Source: Bradyrhizobium sp. CSA112
Lineage (GTDB): Bacteria > Pseudomonadota > Alphaproteobacteria > Rhizobiales > Xanthobacteraceae
Reading direction: 5' to 3'
DNA length: 64,000 bases
Assembly (NCBI RefSeq): GCF_029051645.1
Contig: NZ_JAACFS010000027.1
Location: forward strand, 44,369 to 108,368
Shown: piece by piece, positions 1 through 8,300 of the stretch
Numbering within the stretch: the first letter of the stretch is position 1
Layout: every line of letters starts with the position of its first letter
Program-made: the position numbers and the translations under genes
The notes under the pieces: model-generated
What the model was told of the DNA's origin: nothing
What the model saw: only the letters and a program-made list of their open reading frames with translations
The model's database searches: none

Positions 1-1
1 G

Positions 2-364
2 CCGGGCGCCGATTTCGCCGCGATCGCGCGAGCCGCGAGCGAGTCAAAGGACGGGGGCGATCTCGGCTGGGTTGCGGAAAACCAGATCCGGCCGGAAATC
101 AAGGCACAGGTGATGGGGCTGGCGAAAAATGGCGTATCAGAAGCTATCCGCCTCGATGACGGCTGGCACATCCTCAAGCTGCTCGATACCAAGGCCGCCT
201 ATACCCGCACACTCCCCGAAGTCCGCGAGCAGCTCGTGCAGCAGATACGTACCGAACGGGCAACCATGATGCGGCGCGCCTACCTCGCTGAACTGCTGAA
301 GCGCCATCCGCCGATTCTGAATGAACTCGCACTGTCGAACCTGCTCGACAGTTCCCGTAAATAG
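2..364 (+). CDS. Peptidylprolyl isomerase, parvulin (PpiC/SurA) type, C-terminal part only
   Basis: The reading frame is already open at the left edge of the window, so only the last 120 or so residues are present and the true start lies outside. The visible part has the parvulin rotamase pattern: GADFAAIARAAS, then DGGDLGWV, then a segment around EIKAQV, and the closing strand GWHILKLLD. These proteins isomerise Xaa-Pro bonds and, in the periplasm, act as folding chaperones for exported and outer-membrane proteins. After the domain comes a basic helical tail typical of SurA/PpiD-like proteins. It lies 19 bases upstream of the YbjN-like gene. Its place just before a giant-adhesin locus makes a role in keeping exported polypeptides foldable attractive, but that is inference. 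Signal peptide and full domain layout cannot be seen. Confidence 0.85.
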   Translation, partial: PGADFAAIARAASESKDGGDLGWVAENQIRPEIKAQVMGLAKNGVSEAIRLDDGWHILKLLDTKAAYTRTLPEVREQLVQQIRTERATMMRRAYLAELLKRHPPILNELALSNLLDSSRK

Positions 365-383
365 CTCACCAGCGGAGTCCCCA

Positions 384-899
384 ATGTCCGACACCCAAAT
401 CGTCAAGCTCACTCTCGACAGTCTGCGCGATGTTCTCCAGCAGGTTGGCTATCGGGTTGAGGAAGTAACCGATCCGGTCGCAAATGTGCCGTATCTGCGG
501 TCGGCAACCGGCGGACTTGCTTTCGACATCCGTCCGGGAAACCAGCTCGCGGACGAAGGTTTTGTCGATGTCGCGTTCACTGCGGTGCTTCAGGTCCAGG
601 GCGAGCTTCCGCTCGCTCTGGTCAACCGCTGGAACGCGACGCGCCGCTTTGCGCGCCTGCAGCTTAGCCAGCCGTTCCTTGTCTTCTGTCTGGACGTCTC
701 GGTGGCCGGCGGGGTAATGCCGAACCACCTTCGCGCGCAGATCGAAATCTGGGATCGTCTGGTGCAGGAGCTGATCGCGTATCTGCGCGACGAACTACGC
801 CAGCTCTCTGCGACAAATGATGCAACCCCGCCCGTCGTACCGCAAGCACCCGAGCGCGATAGTGCGACCGAGGCGAGCGTGCCGGCCACTATCCAGTAA
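384..899 (+). CDS. YbjN domain-containing protein
   Basis: A 171-residue protein. The frame is open further upstream, but the ATG at 384 is chosen because it follows the isomerase stop after a short gap with a purine-rich stretch (agcggag) in front. Residues 5 to 140 or so fit the YbjN pattern: an N-terminal helix (LDSLRDVLQQVGYRVEE), a central beta sheet, and the FDV/VDV-rich strands seen in type III secretion chaperone-like folds. The last 35 residues are Pro/Ala/Thr-rich and probably disordered. YbjN proteins are cytosolic, with loosely defined roles in regulating motility, stress and surface structures. The stop overlaps the next start as TAATG, so the two are translationally linked. The specific role here is unknown. 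Confidence 0.75.
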   Translation: MSDTQIVKLTLDSLRDVLQQVGYRVEEVTDPVANVPYLRSATGGLAFDIRPGNQLADEGFVDVAFTAVLQVQGELPLALVNRWNATRRFARLQLSQPFLVFCLDVSVAGGVMPNHLRAQIEIWDRLVQELIAYLRDELRQLSATNDATPPVVPQAPERDSATEASVPATIQ

Positions 900-1462
900 T
901 GCACATGGATCGTGATGCGAAGTCCGGGGCTGGCGCTTCCACGCGCGCTGAACGATACGTGACGCCGCCGATTGCCGTCGGCAAGCGTGTAAGCCGCGTG
1001 GCGTGGTGGAAGAGAGCATTCCACTCCGTGGCGGCGATGGCGGGCTTGATCGTTGCCGGCGCCGAGGCGAAGGCGTCGCCTGTCGCCGCGGCGAGCGGAG
1101 AATACCGATCCGCGACCGCGGTGCCGGAGGCGTGGCAGGTATTCGCAAGACAACTGCAGCAGAAGTTCGAACAGCAGCTTGCCGGCGACAGCGACGGGGC
1201 ACGCCGTATCCAGGACTATCTGATGCGCCGCGGCGGAGAGGCAGATGCACCAGCTTTGAGGTTGGCGCTTCGCGCCTGGGTTCTGACCGATGGCAAAGTC
1301 AGCCGCGTTGAAGTCGACGGGATGGACGATGGCGGCGCGCGCGTCGAACTGCGCGCGTTGCTGATGGCTGGCGGCGTTGGCGCTCCGCCGCCGGAAATGC
1401 TTCAGCCCCTGCACCTGCGTCTTTCGCTTCGCGCGAAAGATCGGTCGCGGGAGGGAAAATAG
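899..1462 (+). CDS. Exported protein with TonB-C-like module
   Basis: A 187-residue protein starting inside the stop of the YbjN-like gene. Residues 1 to 35 are polar and basic, followed by a hydrophobic stretch (about 38 to 58), so it is probably anchored or exported. From about residue 79 it matches the C-terminal module of the two STN proteins downstream: a long helix, then LRAWVLTDGKVSRVEV, then a PPP-x-LQP segment and a closing strand LHLRLSLR. That helix-strand-strand-helix-strand layout with a G-x-V centre is that of TonB C-terminal-like domains. It has no STN part. By shared sequence I infer it belongs to the same surface system as the two cassettes, perhaps as a periplasmic energiser or adaptor. 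The function is not established. Confidence 0.6.
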   Translation: MHMDRDAKSGAGASTRAERYVTPPIAVGKRVSRVAWWKRAFHSVAAMAGLIVAGAEAKASPVAAASGEYRSATAVPEAWQVFARQLQQKFEQQLAGDSDGARRIQDYLMRRGGEADAPALRLALRAWVLTDGKVSRVEVDGMDDGGARVELRALLMAGGVGAPPPEMLQPLHLRLSLRAKDRSREGK

Positions 1463-1465
1463 CGG

Positions 1466-2278
1466 ATGGCGGCCAGAAAGCGACTTCGATCGCCCTGCGC
1501 AGCGCGCGTTTGGCCATTAGTATCGACCGTTATCGCGCTCGGATTGCTCGTAATCGCCTTGCCGGGGTTCGCGAGCGCGGAAACCGTTTCGGCACTCACT
1601 TCGTTTGACGATCGTTTTGCCGCCGTCGAATCACCGGACCAGTTGCCGCAGGCGCGATCGGCCGCGCCAGCAGAGGCGCCGAAGGACCGCGCCGGCGATA
1701 TCGCAAAACTGAGGGTGCCATCGAGGGCGCCCGACGGGCGTGCGCGCTATCGCGCCTTGATCGAAAAGGAAGCCGCGCAGGCCGGCCTGCCGCCGGAGGT
1801 CGCCGAGGCGGTGATGGCGGTGGAAAGCGGATACAATCCCGATGCCATCGGCGGCGTCGGCGAAATCGGCTTGATGCAGATATTGCCGTCGACGGCGACG
1901 ATGCTCGGCTTCAGGGGTTCGCTTGCCGAGCTTGCAGTGCCCGAGACCAATATCCGCTACGGCGTGACCTATCTTGCGAAGGCGTGGCGTCTGGCCGGCG
2001 GCGATCTTTGCACGGCCGCCATGAAATATCGGGCCGGGCATGGCGAGACACGGTTTTCCGTTCTCTCCGTCAACTATTGTCACGCGGTGCGCGCAAAGCT
2101 GGCCGCGCGCGGCTTTAGCGTGACCGGCAGCGTTCCCGTCGCGACCTTCGGAGAGCCGGCCCGGGGCGGCGGCTGCGGTCGCAAATGCCTGGGCGTTTCG
2201 CGCATAGGCACCGTGAATATCGCAGCACTCAACACGCGGCTCAGTGCGCTCGTCGTGCAGGCGCGGGCAGGGCGGTAG
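1466..2278 (+). CDS. Lytic transglycosylase, SLT domain
   Basis: A 270-residue exported protein. Residues 15 to 39 form a signal peptide ending near AFASAE-like residues. Residues 94 to 215 are a soluble lytic transglycosylase domain with the family landmarks in order: AVMAVESGYNPDA carrying the catalytic glutamate (Glu120), GEIGLMQILPSTA (132 to 144), and NIRYGVTYL. The usual Tyr-Asn-Ala-Gly motif is replaced by KYRAGHG (187 to 193), a common variant position. The enzyme cleaves the MurNAc-GlcNAc bond of peptidoglycan, forming 1,6-anhydro ends. Specialised copies of this size often sit in operons for trans-envelope machines and open the wall for them. Its position, 3 bases after the TonB-C-like gene, fits such a job for export of the giant proteins. 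Confidence 0.88.
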   Translation: MAARKRLRSPCAARVWPLVSTVIALGLLVIALPGFASAETVSALTSFDDRFAAVESPDQLPQARSAAPAEAPKDRAGDIAKLRVPSRAPDGRARYRALIEKEAAQAGLPPEVAEAVMAVESGYNPDAIGGVGEIGLMQILPSTATMLGFRGSLAELAVPETNIRYGVTYLAKAWRLAGGDLCTAAMKYRAGHGETRFSVLSVNYCHAVRAKLAARGFSVTGSVPVATFGEPARGGGCGRKCLGVSRIGTVNIAALNTRLSALVVQARAGR

Positions 2279-2290
2279 GGGGCGATCTCG

Positions 2291-2743
2291 ATGCGGCTGA
2301 TCATGCTGTCGCTTGTTGCCGCGGTGGGTCTTGTCTCGCCAGGGCTGGCCGAAGAGCGCATCACGGTGCTTCCGGAAATCGTCATTGGCGGCGGCGCAGC
2401 GAATGCACCGGTCAAGCCCGAAGGACGCGCCACGGTCCGTCCTGAAATCGTTATTGGCGGTGGCGGAGGGAATACGCCGGTCAAGCCCGACAAATGCGTC
2501 GAGGTCGAAAGCGGATCAAGCAGGGCGATGGATTGTCTCAACCAGAAACTCAAGCGGGAGGTGGATCGTGTCAATCCGGTCATGAACCTCCCGCCGATCG
2601 ATGCCCGCTCGCCGGACATCAAGACAGGCGTCGTGAACATCCCGGCTGTTCAGCAACAATACGGTCGGAATTTCGGCGTTTCGGTTGTGCCGTACCGGCC
2701 CGCGCCCCCGGTGTTCAGCGCGCCGGGGGGACTGCATCGATAG
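2291..2743 (+). CDS. Small exported protein with duplicated PEIVIGGG segment
   Basis: A 150-residue protein with a clear signal peptide (residues 1 to 20, ending LAEE). The mature N-terminus carries two near-identical copies of a short unit, VLPEIVIGGGAANAPVKPE and VRPEIVIGGGGGNTPVKPD, about 22 residues apart. A middle part follows with two cysteines (KCVEVESG and AMDCLNQKL), then a Pro/Val-rich C-terminus. The two cysteines could form a disulphide in the periplasm. I do not recognise a named family. It starts 12 bases after the transglycosylase and is the last gene of that run, so it is probably co-transcribed with it. The short internal duplication looks like a binding or assembly motif, but nothing in the sequence proves this. 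Confidence 0.7.
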   Translation: MRLIMLSLVAAVGLVSPGLAEERITVLPEIVIGGGAANAPVKPEGRATVRPEIVIGGGGGNTPVKPDKCVEVESGSSRAMDCLNQKLKREVDRVNPVMNLPPIDARSPDIKTGVVNIPAVQQQYGRNFGVSVVPYRPAPPVFSAPGGLHR

Positions 2744-2779
2744 TAAGACCGATCCAGGGTCCCAGCGTCGAGCGATTTT

Positions 2780-2804
2780 CGGCGTGACACGTGAATGTAA
2801 CACG
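2780..2804 (+). promoter_or_regulatory. Candidate shared promoter/operator element before first STN gene
   Basis: This stretch reads CGGCGTG, then ACGTGAATGTAA and CACG. A matching arrangement (CGGCGTG, CGTGAA, TGTAA) lies upstream of the second STN gene at 17105 to 17130. The decamer GTGAATGTAA occurs here (2791 to 2800) and again at 2846 to 2855, just before the start codon. I infer an ECF-sigma promoter or regulator site shared by the two cassettes. The exact -35/-10 split is not assigned. Confidence 0.4.
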
Positions 2805-2864
2805 CGCTCCGTAAGGTTCTCAGTCTGGACCATGATCGTCGTCTTGTGAATGTAAGGATGCGCT

Positions 2865-3545
2865 GTGATACCGGATGCGCTAGTGGCCGCGCAAAGCCGG
2901 AGCGTTCGGTTATGCCGTGCGCTGCTATTTGGAGTCGGACTGGCGCTGCCGGGTCACGATGCGGTTTCGCAGACACGAAGTCCGATCCAGTTCGCGATTG
3001 CCGCCCAGCCGCTTGCGGCCGCACTCGATACCTACAGCGTCATATCCGGCCTCGAACTTTACTACGATGGCGACCTGGCAGTTGGGCGGCGTTCCCACGC
3101 CGTGGAGGGGCGACTTGTACCGGAAGCCGCATTGCGGGAGTTGCTGACCGGAAGTGGTCTCGTTGCACGAGCGACCGGTCCCAACAGCTTTACCATCACA
3201 CCTGGTCCTTCGCGCCTCGCCAGTGCAAGCCATCAGTCGTACTTTGCGACGATCCAGGCGCGGGTGTCGCAGGTATTGTGCGCGCATGCCGAAACCCGGC
3301 CAGGCAGCGCTGATCTTCTGCTTCAGTTGTGGATTGCGTCCACGGGAACGGTACAGCGCGCACAATTGCTCGATGCGCCGAGCGGTGACATGCGCGAGAA
3401 TGCATTTGCCGCGGCGTTGCGCGGAGTGTCCATTGGCGCTGCGCCCCCCGCGGAGCTGCCGCAACCCATCACAATGGCGATTTTCGCGCGGACAAGCGGC
3501 GAGCCGACCGGCTGCGGCGGTGTTACGACAACGGCGGCGCGTTAG
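2865..3545 (+). CDS. Stand-alone STN-domain protein with TonB-C-like module (cassette 1)
   Basis: A 226-residue protein with a GTG start. Residues 15 to 36 form a signal peptide. Residues 41 to 112 are a secretin/TonB short N-terminal (STN) domain: FAIAAQPLAAALDTYSVISGL, then a Y-x-G-x-L strand, V-E-G-R-L, ALRELLTGSGL, and a closing F-T-I-T. Residues 123 to 210 are a TonB-C-like module (LLLQLWIASTGTVQRAQLL, then PPAELPQPI). In FecA-type transducers the STN domain is the periplasmic extension of an outer-membrane receptor and signals to FecR. Here no beta-barrel follows and the protein ends after the second module. It sits 20 bases before the ECF sigma gene. I infer a periplasmic signalling adaptor for FecR that senses something other than a siderophore receptor. 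Confidence 0.8.
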   Translation: MIPDALVAAQSRSVRLCRALLFGVGLALPGHDAVSQTRSPIQFAIAAQPLAAALDTYSVISGLELYYDGDLAVGRRSHAVEGRLVPEAALRELLTGSGLVARATGPNSFTITPGPSRLASASHQSYFATIQARVSQVLCAHAETRPGSADLLLQLWIASTGTVQRAQLLDAPSGDMRENAFAAALRGVSIGAAPPAELPQPITMAIFARTSGEPTGCGGVTTTAAR

Positions 3546-3565
3546 ATGCACCGGATGCGTCGCCC

Positions 3566-4132
3566 ATGAACAGTTCGAATCGCGACACGCTGCGGCGGTT
3601 CTTTTTGCTCGGCTATGACGAACTGCGGGCGCGATTGACGCGGCGTTTTGGATCTGTCGAGCTTGCCAGCGATGTGCTGCATGAGACTTGGCTGCGGCTT
3701 GAGAACGCAGCTCCAGCCGACGTCGTTCGCAGTCCAAGGAATTATCTGCTGCAAATGGCGGCGAATGTCGCCTTGAAGCGTCTGAGATCAGAGAACAGTT
3801 TTGTCACGCTCACGGATGCCAAATTGGCGATTGGCATCATCGACGATACGCCTGATCCCGAGTGCTCCGCGATGGCGCGTTCCGAGGTCGCAGCGCTTGC
3901 AAGGGCATTGTCGGAGTTGACGCCGCGCCGCCGCGATATCCTGCTGGCATCGCGCCTCGAGGGTGTTCAGCTTTGGGCGATAGCCGAGCGTTTCGGCGTC
4001 TCGCAGCGTCTTGTCGAGATTGAACTCAAACACGCACTCGCCCATTGCGCGTTGCGCGTTGGACGAAATGTCACAAGAAGATTCGGTCCCAGGCTGCCGA
4101 AAGGATCTCAGACCGACGGGGATCCCGACTGA
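3566..4132 (+). CDS. ECF sigma factor, FecI-like (cassette 1)
   Basis: A 188-residue sigma-70 family factor of the extracytoplasmic function class. Region 2 covers residues 10 to 75 (YDELRARLTRRFGSVELASD, VLHETWLRL, RNYLLQMAANVALKRLR). Region 4 covers about 110 to 165, with LSELTPRRRDILLASRLEG and a helix-turn-helix around AIAERFGVSQRLVEIELKHA. The length is ordinary for the FecI group. It would direct RNA polymerase to promoters of its own regulon when released or activated by the FecR partner. Its stop overlaps the FecR start (TGATG), so the two are made together. By position its target is likely the giant-protein gene 1.2 kb downstream and possibly its own STN gene; this is inferred from gene order. 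Confidence 0.88.
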   Translation: MNSSNRDTLRRFFLLGYDELRARLTRRFGSVELASDVLHETWLRLENAAPADVVRSPRNYLLQMAANVALKRLRSENSFVTLTDAKLAIGIIDDTPDPECSAMARSEVAALARALSELTPRRRDILLASRLEGVQLWAIAERFGVSQRLVEIELKHALAHCALRVGRNVTRRFGPRLPKGSQTDGDPD

Positions 4133-5151
4133 TGTGTTCTGCAAGACCGGGTTCTGACGACATTGGATATGCGATGGCTGGAGATATTCCCGAGCATCCA
4201 GCGGTTTTCCTGACAAGAATGGACCGTGAGGCGCACGATTGGGTGGTGCGTTTCGCTGTCTGCAATGCCAGCCCAGCCGATCTTGATGCTTTCAAGGAAT
4301 GGTCGGCGCAGGCCGGTTATGCCGAGGCGTTCGCGCGTGCCTGCCGGCTTTGGGAGGCTGTCGGACCGGCAGCCGAGCACATGGCCGGCGCCGATGCTCC
4401 TGAACAGAAGGTCCAAATTGGGCGTCGCGCATTTATGGGCGGCGCGCTTGCTGCGTCCGCGGCCGCTATAGCTTACGTTGGCGCACGATCGCCGCTCGGC
4501 CTTTGGCCGTCATTGTCCGAGCTTGTGGCCGACTATCGGACCGCGCCCGGCGAGCAGCGCAGGATCGTGCTTGCCGGAGGTCCGTCGATTGAGCTGAATA
4601 CCCGCACGAGCATCGCCCTCAAAGCCTCGTCTGATGGCGGCGCAGAACGTATAGAGCTGCTTGACGGCGAAGCGGCCATCGTTACGCGTCCCGAATTGCG
4701 TCGCGCCGTCGAGGTGATCGCTGGAGATGGCCGCGTCACCGCGACCGATGCTGCCTTCAATATGCGCTATGAACGCGACACCGTTTGCACGACGTGCATC
4801 GTGGGCGCGGTCGAGGTTGCCGTCGGGAAGCGCTCAGTCAATCTTCGTCCCGGCACGCAGGTCATGTACTCCGGCGGTGGGCTCGGTGCAGCTACGACGG
4901 TGGATGTTGGTGTCGTAACCGCCTGGAAAGACGGCATTCTGGTGTTTCGGTCGACGCCGCTGGCGGATGCCGTCGCGGAGATCAACCGCTATCGGTCCGG
5001 TCGGATCATCGTGACCAATGCCGCGCTCGGGCGTCGGTTGTTCAACGCGCGATTCCCGATTGCAAACGTCGATGGTGTTGTTGCCCAGATCCAGCAGGTT
5101 TTCGGTGCATCTGTCACAGCTCTGCCCGGCGGTATCGTGCTGCTGGGCTGA
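4132..5151 (+). CDS. FecR-type sigma regulator / transmembrane sensor (cassette 1)
   Basis: A 339-residue protein. The ATG at 4132 is preferred over more upstream options because it overlaps the sigma stop; an ATG 14 codons later is possible. Residues 30 to 85 form the cytoplasmic N-terminal domain (REAHDWVVRF, LDAFKEWSAQ, AFARACRLWEAV) that binds the sigma factor. One membrane segment follows at about 101 to 117, preceded by a twin-arginine GRRAFMGG. The periplasmic part has a FecR domain (about 135 to 260: ADYRTAPGEQRRIVL, SIELNTRTSI, DGEAAIV) and a C-terminal domain (from LVFRSTPLADAVAEINRY) of the kind that contacts STN domains. It carries the signal from the periplasm to the sigma factor. 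The presumed input is the STN protein two genes upstream. Confidence 0.88.
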   Translation: MCSARPGSDDIGYAMAGDIPEHPAVFLTRMDREAHDWVVRFAVCNASPADLDAFKEWSAQAGYAEAFARACRLWEAVGPAAEHMAGADAPEQKVQIGRRAFMGGALAASAAAIAYVGARSPLGLWPSLSELVADYRTAPGEQRRIVLAGGPSIELNTRTSIALKASSDGGAERIELLDGEAAIVTRPELRRAVEVIAGDGRVTATDAAFNMRYERDTVCTTCIVGAVEVAVGKRSVNLRPGTQVMYSGGGLGAATTVDVGVVTAWKDGILVFRSTPLADAVAEINRYRSGRIIVTNAALGRRLFNARFPIANVDGVVAQIQQVFGASVTALPGGIVLLG

Positions 5152-5185
5152 TCGGGCGTGGCAAGTCGATATTCGAAGTACGGAA

Positions 5186-5193
5186 GAATGTAA
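5186..5193 (+). promoter_or_regulatory. GAATGTAA motif before giant gene 1
   Basis: GAATGTAA lies 132 bases before the ATG at 5326, in the only sizeable gap of cassette 1. It repeats the core of the element found twice before the first STN gene. With so short a match this is a pointer to a shared promoter, not proof. Confidence 0.25.
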
Positions 5194-5325
5194 GCGGGCT
5201 GAAACTGCAGAAGGTCAGGATTTTTTTTCGGTGCCGGCCTTCGAGAGGGATCTAAGCAGAGGTCGCGGCACCAGGACGGTGATTGCGATCGCTGCCATCC
5301 CTTGGTCCCCGCGCGAGTGTCCCTG

Positions 5326-8300
5326 ATGTCCCACAACCCGTCTTCCGCCCGCACTCGCTTGTTCCTGCATCGGGCCTTGCTCGCGAGTGTCAGCATGGCG
5401 GCGCTGCTGGCCGGTCCGCAGGCTTACGGGCGTCCGTTGGGTGGAAATACGCCGATGCCGTCGCAGGCAGCGCAATCGGCATCGCAAGAGGCGTCGCGGG
5501 CCGCGCAGCAGGCGGCTAATTCGCTCAGGCGGGCCACGCAATCCATTCAGGCCATGCAGGCGGCGCAGCAGGCCGCCCGTAATCTCGCTCGGACCGCGCC
5601 AAGCACCGTGCAAAACGGCCTGCAGACCGGTGGTCTGGTGGTGATGCCGAACGCGACGCCAGGCGCGACCAACGGCGGTGCAGGATTATGGCGGGGCGCC
5701 AATCTGCCGACCGAGGCGAAGAATGGAGGTCGCACCCAGGTCACGGTCAAGCAGAACCAGCAGAAGGCGATCCTGACCTGGAAGGAATTCAACGTCGGCC
5801 GTGAGACGGATCTTTATTTCGACCAGCGCGCCGGCGGTGCTGATGCCAAGAACTGGATCGCGCTGAACCGTGTGGATCCCAGCGCCGCTCCGAGCCAGAT
5901 CCTCGGCTCCATCAAGGCCGAGGGGCAGGTCTACGTCATCAACCGCAACGGCATCGTCTTTGGTGGCGCGAGCCAGGTCAACGTCCATACGCTGGTTGCT
6001 TCGAGCTTGAGTCTTTCCAATGCGCAGTTCATGGCGGGGATCAACAAGGAGCTCTATGTTTTCAACGATGGGTCCGGCAATGGCATCATCGCGATGCCCC
6101 AATTCGGCTATCTCGGACAGCAGAAACCCGTAGACGGTAAAGCCATCACCGACCCCGCCCAGATACCGCGCACGGTGATCGGCGATGCGTCGGGTGATGT
6201 GCGGGTGGAGGGCGGCGCGCAGATTACGACAGCGAGCGGCGGCAAGGCGATGCTGTTCGCGCCGCGCGTCGTCAATTCAGGGCAGATTTTGGCGCCGGAT
6301 GGCCAGGTGATCATGGCTGCCGGCGAGCAGATCTATCTCAGGACCAGCACCGCGTGGCCTGATCCCGTTACCAGCAAGAGCACTTTTCGCGGCCTTGATG
6401 TCGCGGCGTCATCGCCAATGCCCTGGATGTTCTCCTATGCTCAAGGGGCGCTTGAGAACGATGACTTCAGTCGAGATGTAAAAAATATTGTTTTTGCCGA
6501 GATGGAGACGCGCGCGGCCTCCATCGGTTATCGCGTGGTGAACAACGGCATCGTCCAGGCCGATCATGGCAACATCACCCTGACCGCCCGCGATGTCTTC
6601 CAGAATGGCGCGCTGCTGGCGTCGACTGCGCTCAACAACCGTGACGGCTCAATCCGCCTGCAAGGCTTTGGCCAGGGCATGGGATGTTATTCGAGTTCGT
6701 TCTGCGATCCGTCCGCTGGAATTTTGTGGTACTGGAGGACTGGCACGGTGACGTTGGCGCCGGGCAGTGTGACGGCAGTCATGCCGGATCTTTCCGATAC
6801 CAGCGAGATCGAGCTGACATCGACGGGCACGCGCTATAGACCGGGCCGCGTCGAATTGCGCGGCAATCTCATCAATATCGAACGCGAAGCGAACGTCATT
6901 GCTCCCGCCGGCACCATCAGCGCGGTGGCGAGCACCGATGGGTGGGCTACCGATGAGCCCATCTCCGGTGAGAAAAAGCACGATGGCAGCCGGATCCATA
7001 TCGGGGAGGACGCCTATCTCAGCGTTGCCGGATTGCAGGACATTTTGATCGCGATGGAGCGCAATGTCGTTGAAGCCGAGTTGCGCATCAACGAGCTACG
7101 CGATTCACCGCTCTTCAAGGATTCCTGGCTGCGAGGACAGAAGATCTATGTTGATCGGCGCGCGAGCGGGACGTTTTCCGATGGTCTGATGTCCGGTGTG
7201 CGATGGCTGACAGACGAGAACGGCAATTACATTCCTGGAGCCTGGCAGGGAACGCCGCTTGCCGATGTGTCGGCGTGGGTCGGTGTGGGCAAGACAAATG
7301 TCGCCGAACTGTCGACGCAGGGCGGTTCGATCACCCTGAAGTCGGCCGGCTCACTGATCACGCGGCCGGGCTCGCTCCTCGATGTCTCGGGCGGCTCTGT
7401 TCGCTATACGGATGGCTGGATCAAAACGACCAGGCTGATCGGCGCCGATGGGCGCATCTACGACATCGGACAAGCCAGACCCGATCAGGCCTACGTGGCT
7501 TTCGCCGGCGGCTTCACCCGCTCGCACGACCGCTGGGACATCACAGAGACCTGGACGAGCCCGCTCGGCAGGACGGGCGGTCGCTACGAGCGCGGCTACA
7601 CGGAGGGCCGCAAGGCCGGTTCCATCCAGTTCTATGCGGCCCAAGGCGTCGTGCTCGAAGGCAGCTATTGGGGCGGCACCGTCGTTGGCGAGCGCCAGGC
7701 CGCCTCGGGCAAGCTGGCGCAGGCTGGTACACTGGCTTTTGGCGACAACGGCGATGATGCAAAGCAATGGTTGCTTGGCAACCTGATCATATCGAACAGC
7801 CCAGTTCAATTGCCGGCAGACTTCAGCGCGACCACGCCGCTCACATCTTTCTGGTATAGCGGCACCAGCGACCCTTCAACGAACGACGACTCATTCCTGC
7901 GCCGCACGACCTATCTCGATCCCGATGCTCTGGGTGCGGCGGGCTTCGGCAAGATTGACCTTTATGTCTCGAAGAGCTTCACGCTCGAGAAGGGCACGGC
8001 CCTCGAGCTGGCGCCGGGCAGCTCGTTTACGGTTCAAGCCAACACCGTGAACGCCTACACCCAGGATTTCAGGGTCGACGGCGTCATCCGCGCCGCCGGC
8101 GGCAGCGTCAAGCTCAATCTGGCGGAGAACGTGTATTTTGGCTCCGGCGCCGCCATCGACGTCAGCGGTCAATGGGTCAATCAACGGACGGACGCCGCAA
8201 CGTTATCGGCGCCGGTCATCGGCGGCGGCAGCATCGAGGTCATGAATGCACGGTTCGAGCCGGGCGCCATCCTCGATGTCTCCGGCGGCGGCTGGTACCG

